Assembly: GCA_018389105.1 (NCBI GenBank)
Contig: JACATO010000329.1
Coordinates: 1,467,501-1,531,500, forward strand
Direction: 5' to 3'
Source of the DNA: Nautilus pompilius
Lineage: Eukaryota > Mollusca > Cephalopoda > Nautilida > Nautilidae
Length of the DNA stretch: 64,000 nucleotides
Shown here in pieces: positions 49,478 to 61,400 of the stretch. Positions within the stretch are counted from its first letter, which is position 1, and each line of letters opens with the position of its first letter. A program made the translations under genes and the position numbers. Below the pieces are notes generated by a model. That model had not been told where the DNA came from. It did no database searches and saw only the letters and a program-made list of their open reading frames with translations.

Positions 49478-52400
49478 TTTTTAAAAATCTAGATAAAACA
49501 ATGTAATATATCTGTCCAGGCCTTGATTTTTTTAAAATACTGTCTTAACATTTGCTCATTTCTTCTTTCCTCATACCTTAGCTGACCATTTGTTTGAAGA
49601 CTTGCGATCCATAAAAAACATTAAGCAATATTTAAAAGTGAGAGACAAAGTTAGCGACTCAACTGGAATTGATCACGGAGGGAAAGAACCGTCACTTGTG
49701 CAGGTGGTTTTCTTCTCTTCTTTTTTTAAAGCACATTTCAGTTAAAAACAAACAAAGAGTGGGGCAGGGTGGCAGCGAGAGTTGTAGGATGAAGAATGGA
49801 GGTTTCCAGAAATTTCTCTCTGCAAGTTATTGCAGTGGGGCTGCACTGCGTGTTCTCTCTCCCACACATCGCCTGTTCACGCTGAACAGTGTACTTTGGC
49901 GAACAGCTAGAAAACAAGTGGTCATGCATACCAGATTCATCAAGGTCAGTCCCGTTATTTCCTGACCGAGGCGGACCAAGGGCTCCAGCTTGTGGCGGCG
50001 GGATATCCTCGTTTCCCAGGGTAGCAAGCATAGCTTGTAAGGCGGCACGCTTCGGTCCTGTACACACACGCACGCACGCACACAAAAACAGGTACCAATG
50101 TGACTGACTTTTTTTGGGGCCATGCTGCGCAATTTGTCAAACAACAACAACAACAACAACAACAACACAACTAGCCCCTCCTACCTCCCACTTGATTTAT
50201 GAAGCTTGCTTTACCTGTTGTTGGAAATTCCTAATGAGATTAATAAAATTGAATCAAAACAGTAGCAAAAACCATATCCACCATCAGCTGTCTTTGTAAA
50301 TTTTTCTTTACATCAGTTAATGTTTTTTTTCCCCTTTTCACCAATGAAAGCAAAACAAAAACCAGTAGTAAATATTCTGATGACTGAGACATTTCAAGAT
50401 TTCTCTTCTCTCACCTGGAAACATACCATATGTTTGATTCAGCAGCAAGAGCTGGCCAGTCATAGTAGATTTTTTAAAATTGAGAATTTATTAAAGATCT
50501 TTCATCTTTCTGGCAATACACAGGTAATGCAGAATTTATTGTCTAGCAAGTGACCAATTATTGTTATCAATTTTACCAAAACCAAAACCCATTAGCAATA
50601 TTTGAAAATTAATGGTAAAGAGAGGATGCATTTTGGTAGTTCCACTGAGTGACAAGCAAACACTTCTAAACTGATCTACTTGTTCTTGTAGAATGTGAAT
50701 CAGATGGTGGTAAGAAATCCTTCCCAACAAATCCTGTGGCAGGTGTTGCCAGTTTAAAATTCTTATAATACAAATGAATTATATTTTAATGTTTTCCAGT
50801 AAATGCCTTTATAAAGAGAAACTAAACCCTAAAACAGCTTTAAAAAAAAAAAAAACAAAATTAAAAGATCTCACATCCCTTCTTTTTAAAACTGGAAAGT
50901 CTATTCCTATGAATAATATTGATAAAGCTGACACACCCAGAACTTTGGGCTAAAATAAGTCAGTAATTATAATTAAGTGTATGTAGCTATTAAATGTTAC
51001 TTTATTAATGTTATATACTTTAAATTTTTTCTCTAGATCTTGATAATTATTTTGAGAACAATAAAAACTGTCACTGATGCTCAACAACAGCTTATTCTTG
51101 TCTATTCCTGCATTAAAATGCTGTTTTGCCATCAGAATTTAGCTTTGACTGTTTCAAAAAAAGAAATATTTTTTTACAAATAAAATGTTAAATTCTAAGG
51201 TGGATCATTAAAATGCAATTGCTATAATTAATAAATAAATCATCAAATTTAAAATCTTGTAAAATTCACAAATTGCAAAAAAAAAAATAAAAAAGCAGTC
51301 CCCCTACCCCGTATTCTTGTGTGTGTGTGTGCGCGCGCGTACACACATACATGCATGTATACATAGTGTGTCCTAGGAAGATGTAGATAATTTTTTCTAC
51401 AGCCAGCATAGTAAACAAAGATGCATAGCTAGACAGAATTCTAACCTACTATAAGATACCTCAAACACAATACACTACAATAAATGTTCAAAATGTCCAC
51501 CATTGGCATTCACACACTTCTCACAGGATTAGCTGTTGAAACATGAACAGTTCTCTGTTGGAGCCCGTGGATGGTAGGTATGTAGCTGGTTTTGTGGTGT
51601 ACATCTTGCCCCTTCGACACACCCAAAAGAAACATCTGGTGTGAGAGGTCTAGAGAGCATGGCAAGCATTCAACTGATCCACATCCCATTAAAGTGTTTG
51701 CCCAGAGATGCCCACACATTTTTGTCATGAACTACTGTTATCTTTGAGCTTCCAAATGAAACATCTTAACAATAAGGCAGAACGTCTTTGTATGGTAGTG
51801 TACAAAAGGTGCATCTACATCTTCTTGAAACACCCTCTATATACATATGTAAAACTAACATTCTAGCAATATCATAACTATGACATGAGTTTAAAATTTA
51901 GAAAATTAGTAAGAGATAATACCTACTATTTCCAACAACAAATAATCAAACAGTTTTGATATTTCATTTGTAAAATGTTAAACAAAAAACATAGGTACGT
52001 AATGTGCTATAAGCTTGTTATTAACTACCACAAGTAAAATTAAGCCCAACAATTAGCTAATCATCGTCAAATCTGCTCATAAATGTTATAACCAGCAAAA
52101 CTTCTTAATGCTAAAGCATTGAAAATTTCTGATTAAAGCTTATTTTGGCATGGCCAATCAACTTTGGTGTAATCCCCTAAACATTCAGACTAAACAGCAT
52201 TATCATATTCACCACCTATACGGTAACTGTCTGGTCACAGATTTTAAAGGGAACATCGAATGAAAGTGATCAATAGAGAGGGTAGTAATTGTGTGAACTT
52301 GCTTCTACAATAGTCATTTGGTGCCTTCATCATTAACCACTCACCACTTAACAAACAAATGTTTTTTTTATTATTATTACTAGGGCATTCACTTGTGGTT

Positions 52401-55400
52401 CAGGATGATCTTAAAGGGGAAATGTACATCATCACATGTTGTTTGGCTAGCAGAATACGGCCAGGCAAGATACCAATGCCTTTCTAGTGAGACGCACCTC
52501 TGCCAACACAGGTGACAAAGTAGGAAATTGTGTTATTTTGTAAAAAATACAGCAGCAAAAACATTCGCTGCTAGCAGTACCCTTCCTTCAGCTCTAACAT
52601 TTACAACCATATTCCGTCACATAACCAAGGAACAAAATCTGTCAAGATTGATCTCTCTCTCTGACATTTCCTTCAAAATCACACCATTGCATATAATGGC
52701 ACTGTAACCACATACACACATTCCAGATCAAAATGAAAAACCGTTAACAGATGGAAAGTGCTAACGTCTAAACGATTTATGCACATTATTCTGAATCTTA
52801 TATTAAAACAAACAATGTGGTGGATCATATTTTAAAAAAAATACAAATCAAACAGACCACAAATGTGGTAGTAACTAAAATTAAATGCACAGAAATAATC
52901 AAAAAGAGAAACATCGCACTGAATTAGTTTATCCTTAAGGACTATGTGTAGGTCAGTTGCTTGGATGAATTAACTACTACTGCAGGAAATAACTTGATTT
53001 TTTGGGGTCGCCCACTCATTAAACAGCATTTTGATGCAGCATCCTGACAGTAGTTAGCGGCAGTGGTGGTTATTTCAGTGAGCTCACAAGAGCAGAGACA
53101 AGCACATTTTGAAAAGGTAAAGATTGGAGAAGGATAAAAAGGAAAGGAATACAAAGGAAAGCAAGGAAAACTTGTAGCTAACCAACCAACCACTGACTAT
53201 TCAAAACCTTCATGTACATTTTAAATAGCTGAGACCTACTTTTATAAACTTAAACCAAAGCCCTATTTATAAATGTAATGCATTTATAACCATTACACTT
53301 AAAACTTTATTTCTTCTCCTCTCTGAAATTTCTTCCAAAATAATCTACATCATTTAATTCAAATAATGTACTCCTCCCCCGCCCAATTAACGGGAGAGAG
53401 AGAGAGAGAGATGGAGAGAGAGACTAAAGTTCTCTATATGCTTCCATTGTCATCTGACTAATTTTTAAATGCTTATGAATACCATGTAACTTTAATGATA
53501 TAAAATATTTTAACTTATAGTTTCTTTGAATGGGAGAATTAAGTTCCGCCTTAGGGTTCTAGCCAGAGTGTGATGGAGTTTCCATGATGAGATTACATCC
53601 TTCAAAAACAGAAGTGGTGGTTTCTGTTTGACTTATTTGGAGAGATACTTCTTTTAATTAAAAAAAAAAAAAAAATGTAATAAACTATGGCAATACCAAA
53701 CCTCAAAATTTTTTCTGTGAACTCACTCACTAATTTCAGCAATATGAGCTTAAATTAAAAAAAAAATGTCCAACTTCTCAAAAGATAACTCATTCAAGAT
53801 GGCTAAACAACAAAAAGCTTCTAGTACCTTAATGGTGTCCCTCTCTCTTGGAGGCTGCTTTAAATTTCATACCTGCGAGTTAGAAGAATACCATAAGGTC
53901 TTTTACATGCTCTTAAACCTGCCTGCCTCCCTCACTTCCTCTCTCTCGCTCTCTACATTCTGTAGTGATGAGACATATCCCTGGAACTTTAAAATGCATG
54001 CAGCTTCAATGTGATGTATCACAGTTGCTTGATTCCACAACCATGAGAGAGGTGATCTGGGGTTTTGCTTTAGTCAGAACAATGCATCTCACTGATGAAG
54101 TGTTGCATCAACAGCACAGAATTGTTGGGTTTTTGAATTCCTGGTCAGTTTATCTATTGCCAACCAAGAACATAACATAGCATGCTGATGATGTGCCAAA
54201 AATCCAGATAATTGTCCAACAGTAGCAGCAAACATTTCAGAGGAGGTTCAGCATGCATGCAGTGGGTAAACATGCATCCAAAACAAACAAAGATGACTAA
54301 ACAGTTTCTACAAACATCATGAGAGAGACTGGACCTAACCTACCAGAATAAATACAGCCACCAACTAAACTACAATGCTCCTTTATTATTATTATTTAAG
54401 CCCCCCCCACCTTATGATGAATTTTAGTTGCAAATCCTGTGGACTTGTATAATGTAGACCCAGATATGGAAGGTGTGTCCAACTCTGTTGAATAGACTGT
54501 GAAGTGTAGCATACATTTTTGTACTCCATCTCCCATCAACACAGTACAAACTAAATTAAGACAGAAATTTAGACTCCCTTTACTAATCTAAGTTCAAAAT
54601 ATTTATACTAGTGTATGCCTAATCACAATTGGTTAGATCCACCCTCTCTAGGAAGCAATTAGGTTAAAAGAAATCTTTTATCTGTGCCATAGCTAAATCT
54701 GATCTACATAAAAACAGGCAGCTTGAACATGTCTGATCAAAAGAAGCAAAACGCCATGAATAACAGCACATGATAGTAATTTCAATTAATGTATAATCTA
54801 ATACCTTGTTAAAGAAATGTATAACTGATAATTTGATCAAAAAAGCACGAGATTTTGTTTGTTTTTTTTAAAATTCTCTCCCAACCATGAATGTGGCAAA
54901 GGTATAAAAAGCAGAGCCCCTGCCCCCCCCCTCTACAGTACGAGTTCTCTCTCCATGGAAGTCACTTTTCAGCAATGACAAACTTTTTTTTCTTTTAAAA
55001 CTGCACTTGATAATTGCTGAAATAATTCCCTATCCTAAATGTGTAAACCATTCAACAGAAAAAAAAAAGAAACCAAAACTATCTTTTTCTAAAAAGAAAT
55101 TTGAGCAAATGTATTTAATTAAAACAGAGAGAAAGAAATGATGCTGTCAGCAAATGCATGAAGATTCATAAATGGGTTAAAATCCAGTCATTTTACAACA
55201 AAAAAGTTTGAATTTTTAAATAAGAAACAATTTTCAATTATTTAGCATACAGAAGACATTCCAGCAAGCAAGCAAGCTTAGTTGAGAGATTGTTAGTGAC
55301 GATGAAGTTAAATTAGGTTCAAAAGTCCACCTGGCAGAAGCCCTGTCATATGCTATGCACGTACAGAGGTGTCGCATTTCTGCATGCCAGTTCGTGCAAA

Positions 55401-58400
55401 TAAAGCTTCATAAATAACTAACTATATATGTTTCTTTTAAATGAAAAGCACTGCACTATCTGACCGGTCAGACTAATGGTGGTGGACAATGAAAAGCACA
55501 GCAAACGACACTCACTTGGGATACTCTTCTTTCCTTTCCGTTCCTTTTTATATTGTTCCTTCAGCTTGGAAATTAGCTGTTGATCGACACCCCACTCCTC
55601 ACTCGGTGACAGGTCTTTCTTCTCTACGTAACACAAAGTATTACTTTAGAGCAGATCAAAGATAGTTCTTGGGGACGGACAGCAAGGTACCTGTTAGCTT
55701 TCTACTGTCTGGGGCAATCACAGAAAGACAAAAAGGACGACACCAAACCTGCAATACCAGTCAGCGCATAAACATCTTAACTTCTCGATTTTTTTTGGTA
55801 AAAAAATAACTAGGAATCTTTTTTTTGTGTCTGAACACACTGTGGTGTAAGAAAGAACAACAACAACAACAACAAAAAGACGTATATACTTTGCCATCTG
55901 ACCATTAGTTGGAAAGACCATTCCGATCTGATTCATTTGAATAAGTGCGCACATTCACAAATTAATAATAAGAATAATTATAAATGTTTTTTTTTGTAAA
56001 GTATTATTCCCCATGATCTCTTTACCTTGGTCTTTGTTCAACTAATGAATTAAATTTCCTCATTACCACCTAATTTCCACTGGAAAAGTTTCAGTACAGA
56101 TTTGGTGGCACATTTAAAAAAAAATAAATGATAGGATTTTAAATTAACAAAGTTGGAGGTTGACTGGCTTAAGTTGGACCAGCTGCCCTGCAACACGCAG
56201 CAGTTTCCCCAGAAAATCCATGCAGCCATTTGTGGGAAGGAGTACCGATCTGACGAATGCGTTAAATCTTGGTGAAGAACGAAAGGTTCCAAACGAGAAA
56301 TTTGTTTCTGCATTAATGACCAAGAGTCAGTCAGCACATAGAGCTGAAATTTCTGATGATGTATCAGTTATTTTTCTGGTTATTAAGGGGTTAAACTTTT
56401 TTAAAAAAAAATGGATTAGGCATGTATACAACAAAAATTAAATAAAAATCCCAACACCTTATAAAAAAAAAGAAGAAACTGTTACAGGTTTATTTATGTC
56501 GAACAAAATTATTTCGGCAACATGGACTGCTGGGCAGCTTAGCAATTCAGGTTTTTAAATTAACCCTCCTTTGATAGCTCAGAATCAACGAGAACCTTTC
56601 TAAAAAAAAAAAAAAAAACAAAGGTAAGCAAACTACAGCAAATTCTGGACTATAACCCGCACCCACCCAACAGGCATGCCACGCAGCATGGGTCACACCC
56701 CTGCACCAACTTTCGCTTCGGTTTCCTGAGAGAGAGAGACAGACAGACAGCAGACATCCTGAAAACTACCCAAGCAATCTAAACAAAGTGCAATTGCATT
56801 CACAGCACGGGTTTGTCTCCAGAGTTTAGAAATTCTCTGTTTTCTTTTTTTTCCCCCAGCATCGTTTAAATAAAAGGTCAAGATTTTCCCAACAGAAAAT
56901 AATGTTGTTGGATTTTTTTAATTTGCAACTTCATTGAGAGAAAGCACTGAGGGGAGGGGAGAATTTGTTTGTTTGTTGTTGGTTTTCTTTTTTGAAAAGT
57001 AAAGAATTACTACTGTTCCCCCGTGAAAAGTTTGAAGTACTGTCTTTCGAAATTTCAAATCACCAATTCGCTTCCTCAGAACCATACTTCCTCCCCCACC
57101 CCTCCTCTCACTGCTAGATTGGGTTTAGAACCAGCATCTACTTCTTCCTTTCCTTCATCCTGCAGCATCAATTTCTCTTATTTGCAGGTTTTATAGTCAG
57201 CTAAGTCTAGTAGATACAAGGAGGCAGGGAGCCATCAAGGCCTCGGGGGAAGAGAGAAACCACCACCAATAGGATTCTTAAATCAATTACAATCACTGGT
57301 AATCTATTCTACTCGTTAACAATTCTATTACTCTGTAGCAATAATCAGTTCCAGAGATTGTTAAATCAGAACCCTCTTGCTCTATTAATGTATGCTCTTT
57401 ATGTTATCATGCACACTCATTAAAGGTTTCAACTGTTTCTTCTGTCACAGATGCCATCAGTCTCTCTGTTATCTGGGCTTTGATTACCATTCTGTAAGTA
57501 CCTGCTTCTGACTCCCCATCTTAGCTAGATCCAACTAGAGTATCTAAATAGGCAGGAACAATATTTGAATTATAGCACATTTCTCTTTTAAAGAGATAAA
57601 AATAAAACTAAAGATATTAAGTTAAAAACATCAATAATTATTATATTATCTTTTTTTTCTGTAACCAAATCACAAGTAAATTAGCATTTGATAAAGATAT
57701 TTTTTAAAAAATAATTATTTAAGTAAATGATAAGGGAGGGGAAACTTTACAGTGAATTATCACTTTGTTAGAATGTTTGCAGAAATTATTTCATGTAAAG
57801 GCCATTAGATGCAATGAAAAAGCATCACCTTCCAGAGGTTCATTTATTACGCCGAATAACAATGTTGTTTGGAAAGAATAAAATTGATTTTTTTTTTAAA
57901 ACTTACTCACCTGATAAGGTGCGTCAACAAACATTTCCTGTCTAGATGGGGTCACTAAAAGCATAAAATTTTTACTGTAAACTGTTTAACCTAGTCTTCA
58001 ATCTGGAAAATATTTACTTTGATTGCATTTGTTGCGCATTCCTATGCTTTAGTCATCCTCTATCATGGTTTTAATGTCTGGCTGGTTCAGGTATTAAAAA
58101 ATGGCAGACCTGGCAAATGATCAATGCGCTTCACTAGTGTGTGTATTTAAGCCATTAACAACCCTCCAGACAGGAAAGCTGATGGATGCACAGTTTCATA
58201 AATCAACTCCAAGTATGACTAGTATGGGAGTGCCGATCGACTGGCCAGGTCAGGAAAGCCATACATTGGCCAGTCTGAATAAAATATGGATGTTGCACAG
58301 CAAAATATCTTCTAACCTCCTGAAAACTCCACACAGCAAATGTCTGCCAAAACAAGCATTTATTCCCACGTGCCCTGACACTGGAAATGCATGCACCCTT

Positions 58401-61400
58401 CCTGTTTCATGACTGAGAAAGAAAAGTTGGATTTTTTAAAGTAGATAAGGCAAGTGGAGACAGATTAAGCAGTTTTCTGCGTGGAATGTCGATGTCAAAC
58501 TGTTACAAATACATTATCTAGATTGCTGACAGGTCTTATCAGGCTCTTGGTCCATTCTTCTAAGAAAATGACACTGCTAACCCCTCACACTAAAGGAACA
58601 ACACTTGAAATAGATTCTAGCCAGAAACTGCAGGAATGATATTGGAAATTTTTTCTTCGAGCAAGACTGCCTAGACCATTATGCATGTAATGTTTGTGAT
58701 TAGTTAAACGAGAATTCCAATGGTCAGTGGATTGGTTGACAAAGATCAAATGAACACAGACGACCCTCGAAATGTAAATAAAACAGAGTACTTCATCAAG
58801 GATATGAGAGTTGAAATTTCAGCCATTTTGCATATGCATGAAAAAAAAAACACACACACATGCTTCTGGATCAGAATTTTATGCTATTTTTCACAACAGA
58901 AAGTCCAGCCAAAATCCATCTAAATGTAAGACAGATATTAGCTGTTTATAATGTACTTTTGACTTGTCGTGTATTTTTCCTTTTCTTTATTTTACCAAAA
59001 GTTTAGGCTTAGTCAGTTCAGTTCAGACTACTTTCTGTGCAACCCAAAGACAAATAATTCTTCTTCCCGTTGTTTATAAAGTAAGAGTATCCGACTAATC
59101 CTTCCTTCCCTGCATTATTTTTTTGTTTTCTTTCCTAAGTTGTAAGAAAACAGTGTTAATCTTTAATTAAATCACGGTTTATCCGATACAATTTTTGTCT
59201 GTAACACTGCTCAGAATGGCTGCTAAACATCGCTGAAAACAATGCAACACACAGAGCATGCTTGTGCATGGAATAAAAATTCACTTAAATTCAAGAACAA
59301 AACCTTCAAAATAAGTTAGAAGGTAACAGTACACACATGTGCAAAGGTGAGGCATGCACAACGCTGCTGCTGCTGGCTTATGCCATTATGTAAATGTTGC
59401 TGGTTTCATTTTCTAGCATCACTTGCATAACCAAGCAATAGAATTAAATTCCTAGAATCTCAAAAGGCTACTAATTATTACATCATTTCATCATCTGCGC
59501 ATGATGGCAATTTAATTTGTAAAATTTATTTGGCATTAGAACTGAAATCCAAGCTGATAAAAGCAATTACCCAGACAACGATCTGATTTGCATTTTATCA
59601 CCTCTTAGGAAAAAAAAAGTAGGTTGAACCACTACTGCTTCACCAAGGATATTTAACCCAAAACAAGATTTCAACTCTTTAAAAGCAAAAGCCCATTAAG
59701 CTAAAATTGTTTCCCCTTGATAAATGTGACAGGTTTGGTCTCCACAGATTCAGCCCGGAGTTGTTTAACAACTACAGGCAGAGACTGTTTCTCCACATCT
59801 GGTTGTATGCATCACACAAATGAACTCAAACAAAATATAAAAACTTATAATGCAGATAATACGGCAGCTGATATTTAATATTTGGTGGGACCTCTTCACC
59901 GCTTAGATAAAAAAAAGTAAAAGATCACATTAGAAAATAAATAAGGCAACATATTATAGCTACAATGGCAGATAAATCTATTGCATCACGCCCCCCCACC
60001 TCCCCGCCTGCAAACTTCCGTTTCTTTTTTCTCTTTCCTACACCGACGCCTACAGGACAGACAACACTGGTCAGAAAGTGTAGTGCTGTGACTGGGGCCA
60101 GCTCTCCTAACTCTGACAGGGAAATTTCCACTAGAACTCTTCGTTTTTTTTAGATGTGGGAAGAAACTGAATTGCCCAGAGGTAACCCATCAGGCCCAGC
60201 TGGTGAAGAGGAGCAAGAAGAAACCAGAAGCCATTACAAAACAAGTAGGCCACCCTGCAGGAATTGCCAAACTCAGGACCCTAGACCTTAGCAGTCTACC
60301 CACTTTCATAATGGTAGCACAATTATTTCAGCGGGCTAACCTTAGATGCTGGTTCGATGTTGCAGCCTGCATTAGTTCACCAGTATCAGAAAATTTTATC
60401 ATTTACTCCCATCTAGGACCAGTGCTGCCAGTGATTATTTTCTTGGAAAATCCAGAAATTTATTCAATACTATAATGAGTTCTCCCCCAGCAAGTAATTT
60501 TTTTTTTGTTTTTTATCAGGGTGCCAAAAATTTTGAATTAAAACAGTTATAATGAAGCAGGTTCCATTTCAAATAAAACCACCTAATATAAATTCTTAGC
60601 ATCCAAAAAGGTTGGTCAAACTCGTGACCATGGATGACAGCTCCCTCTGATAGCCAGAGGTCAGGCAAATGGCATAGCACATTTTATTTCAGATGAATTT
60701 CGTTAACAAAGAAATTTTTTTCCACCTATTTTTGGTTTGTTTAAAGAAATATTTATTTGCTCATCCATTCAAGTTTTCACTGCATAAACTGAGATGGTGG
60801 TGGTTTTTTTTAAACCCTCACCTGCTTTGTTGTATGCATCAGATGATGTGATCTCATCATGCACTGAAGTGCCACAAACTGTTGGTAAGAGCACATTGCA
60901 CGCGTCAGTACCCAATTATGCACATCTAGTTTAATGGGCTCTCGACTAAAGTTTTGTAACTAATTGCATAAAAATAATATGATTTGTTTTTATCAACACA
61001 AGTACTGACTAATTTTTTGTCGTCTAAACACATTGGCTATTTAAATGCTGCATCTAGATGATAATTACCCCATTCTGTTCCGTCCCTCTGGCTCCGTGCT
61101 TCTCCAGCACCTTCTCCGCTCTCTGATACCAAGAAGTCAAATTCTGCTAAAGCCTCCTCTGTTTCTGGATCTGCTAGCACGTCTTCCATACCCGCCATAC
61201 TCTCATTTCCAATAGTCTGTGGAAGCAAACAGAAGACTCATGACAGTAAATCTAACAATACTACTGATTTACTCAATGGCTCACCATAGAGATTCAAGAA
61301 TGCCCCTATGTGCACCCGTCCTTAAAAACAACAAGACGATGTCTTAGAGATGTGCATAGTTTAATATAATCTTAATGGATGCAGATTTAAATTTAAAACA

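Larger units (their letters stand above)
42047..50057 (-). other. STRN3: Striatin low-complexity exons and the intron between them
   Basis: Exon 50057-49932 encodes PKRAALQAMLATLGNEDIP and a Pro/Gly-rich stretch; the first part resembles the segment after the basic helix in other striatins. Exon 42115-42047 encodes an acidic IQDDDEDNSGE segment with no clear family counterpart. Phase is 1 at both ends of both exons, so either could be skipped without a frame change. The 7.8-kb intron between them holds a whole hAT element. Confidence 0.85.
55624..61068. other. Longest clear striatin intron
   Basis: 5.4-kb intron between the exon ending GTEW and the exon starting EKKDLSP. It contains an (AAC)n run near 55857, the 44-base exon-like segment and repeat family A copy 3. 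Otherwise nothing recognised. Confidence 0.7.

Noticed and set aside
53965..54180. 71-codon frame that looked faintly like a repeat-encoded protein
   Set aside because: I could not match it to any transposase or reverse transcriptase motif.
58101..58412. 103-codon open frame in the long striatin intron
   Set aside because: Composition not clearly coding and no recognisable motif; lies on the strand opposite to the gene.
60340..60370. GGTTCGAT resembling a tRNA B box
   Set aside because: No A box or cloverleaf around it. No tRNA gene found in the window.
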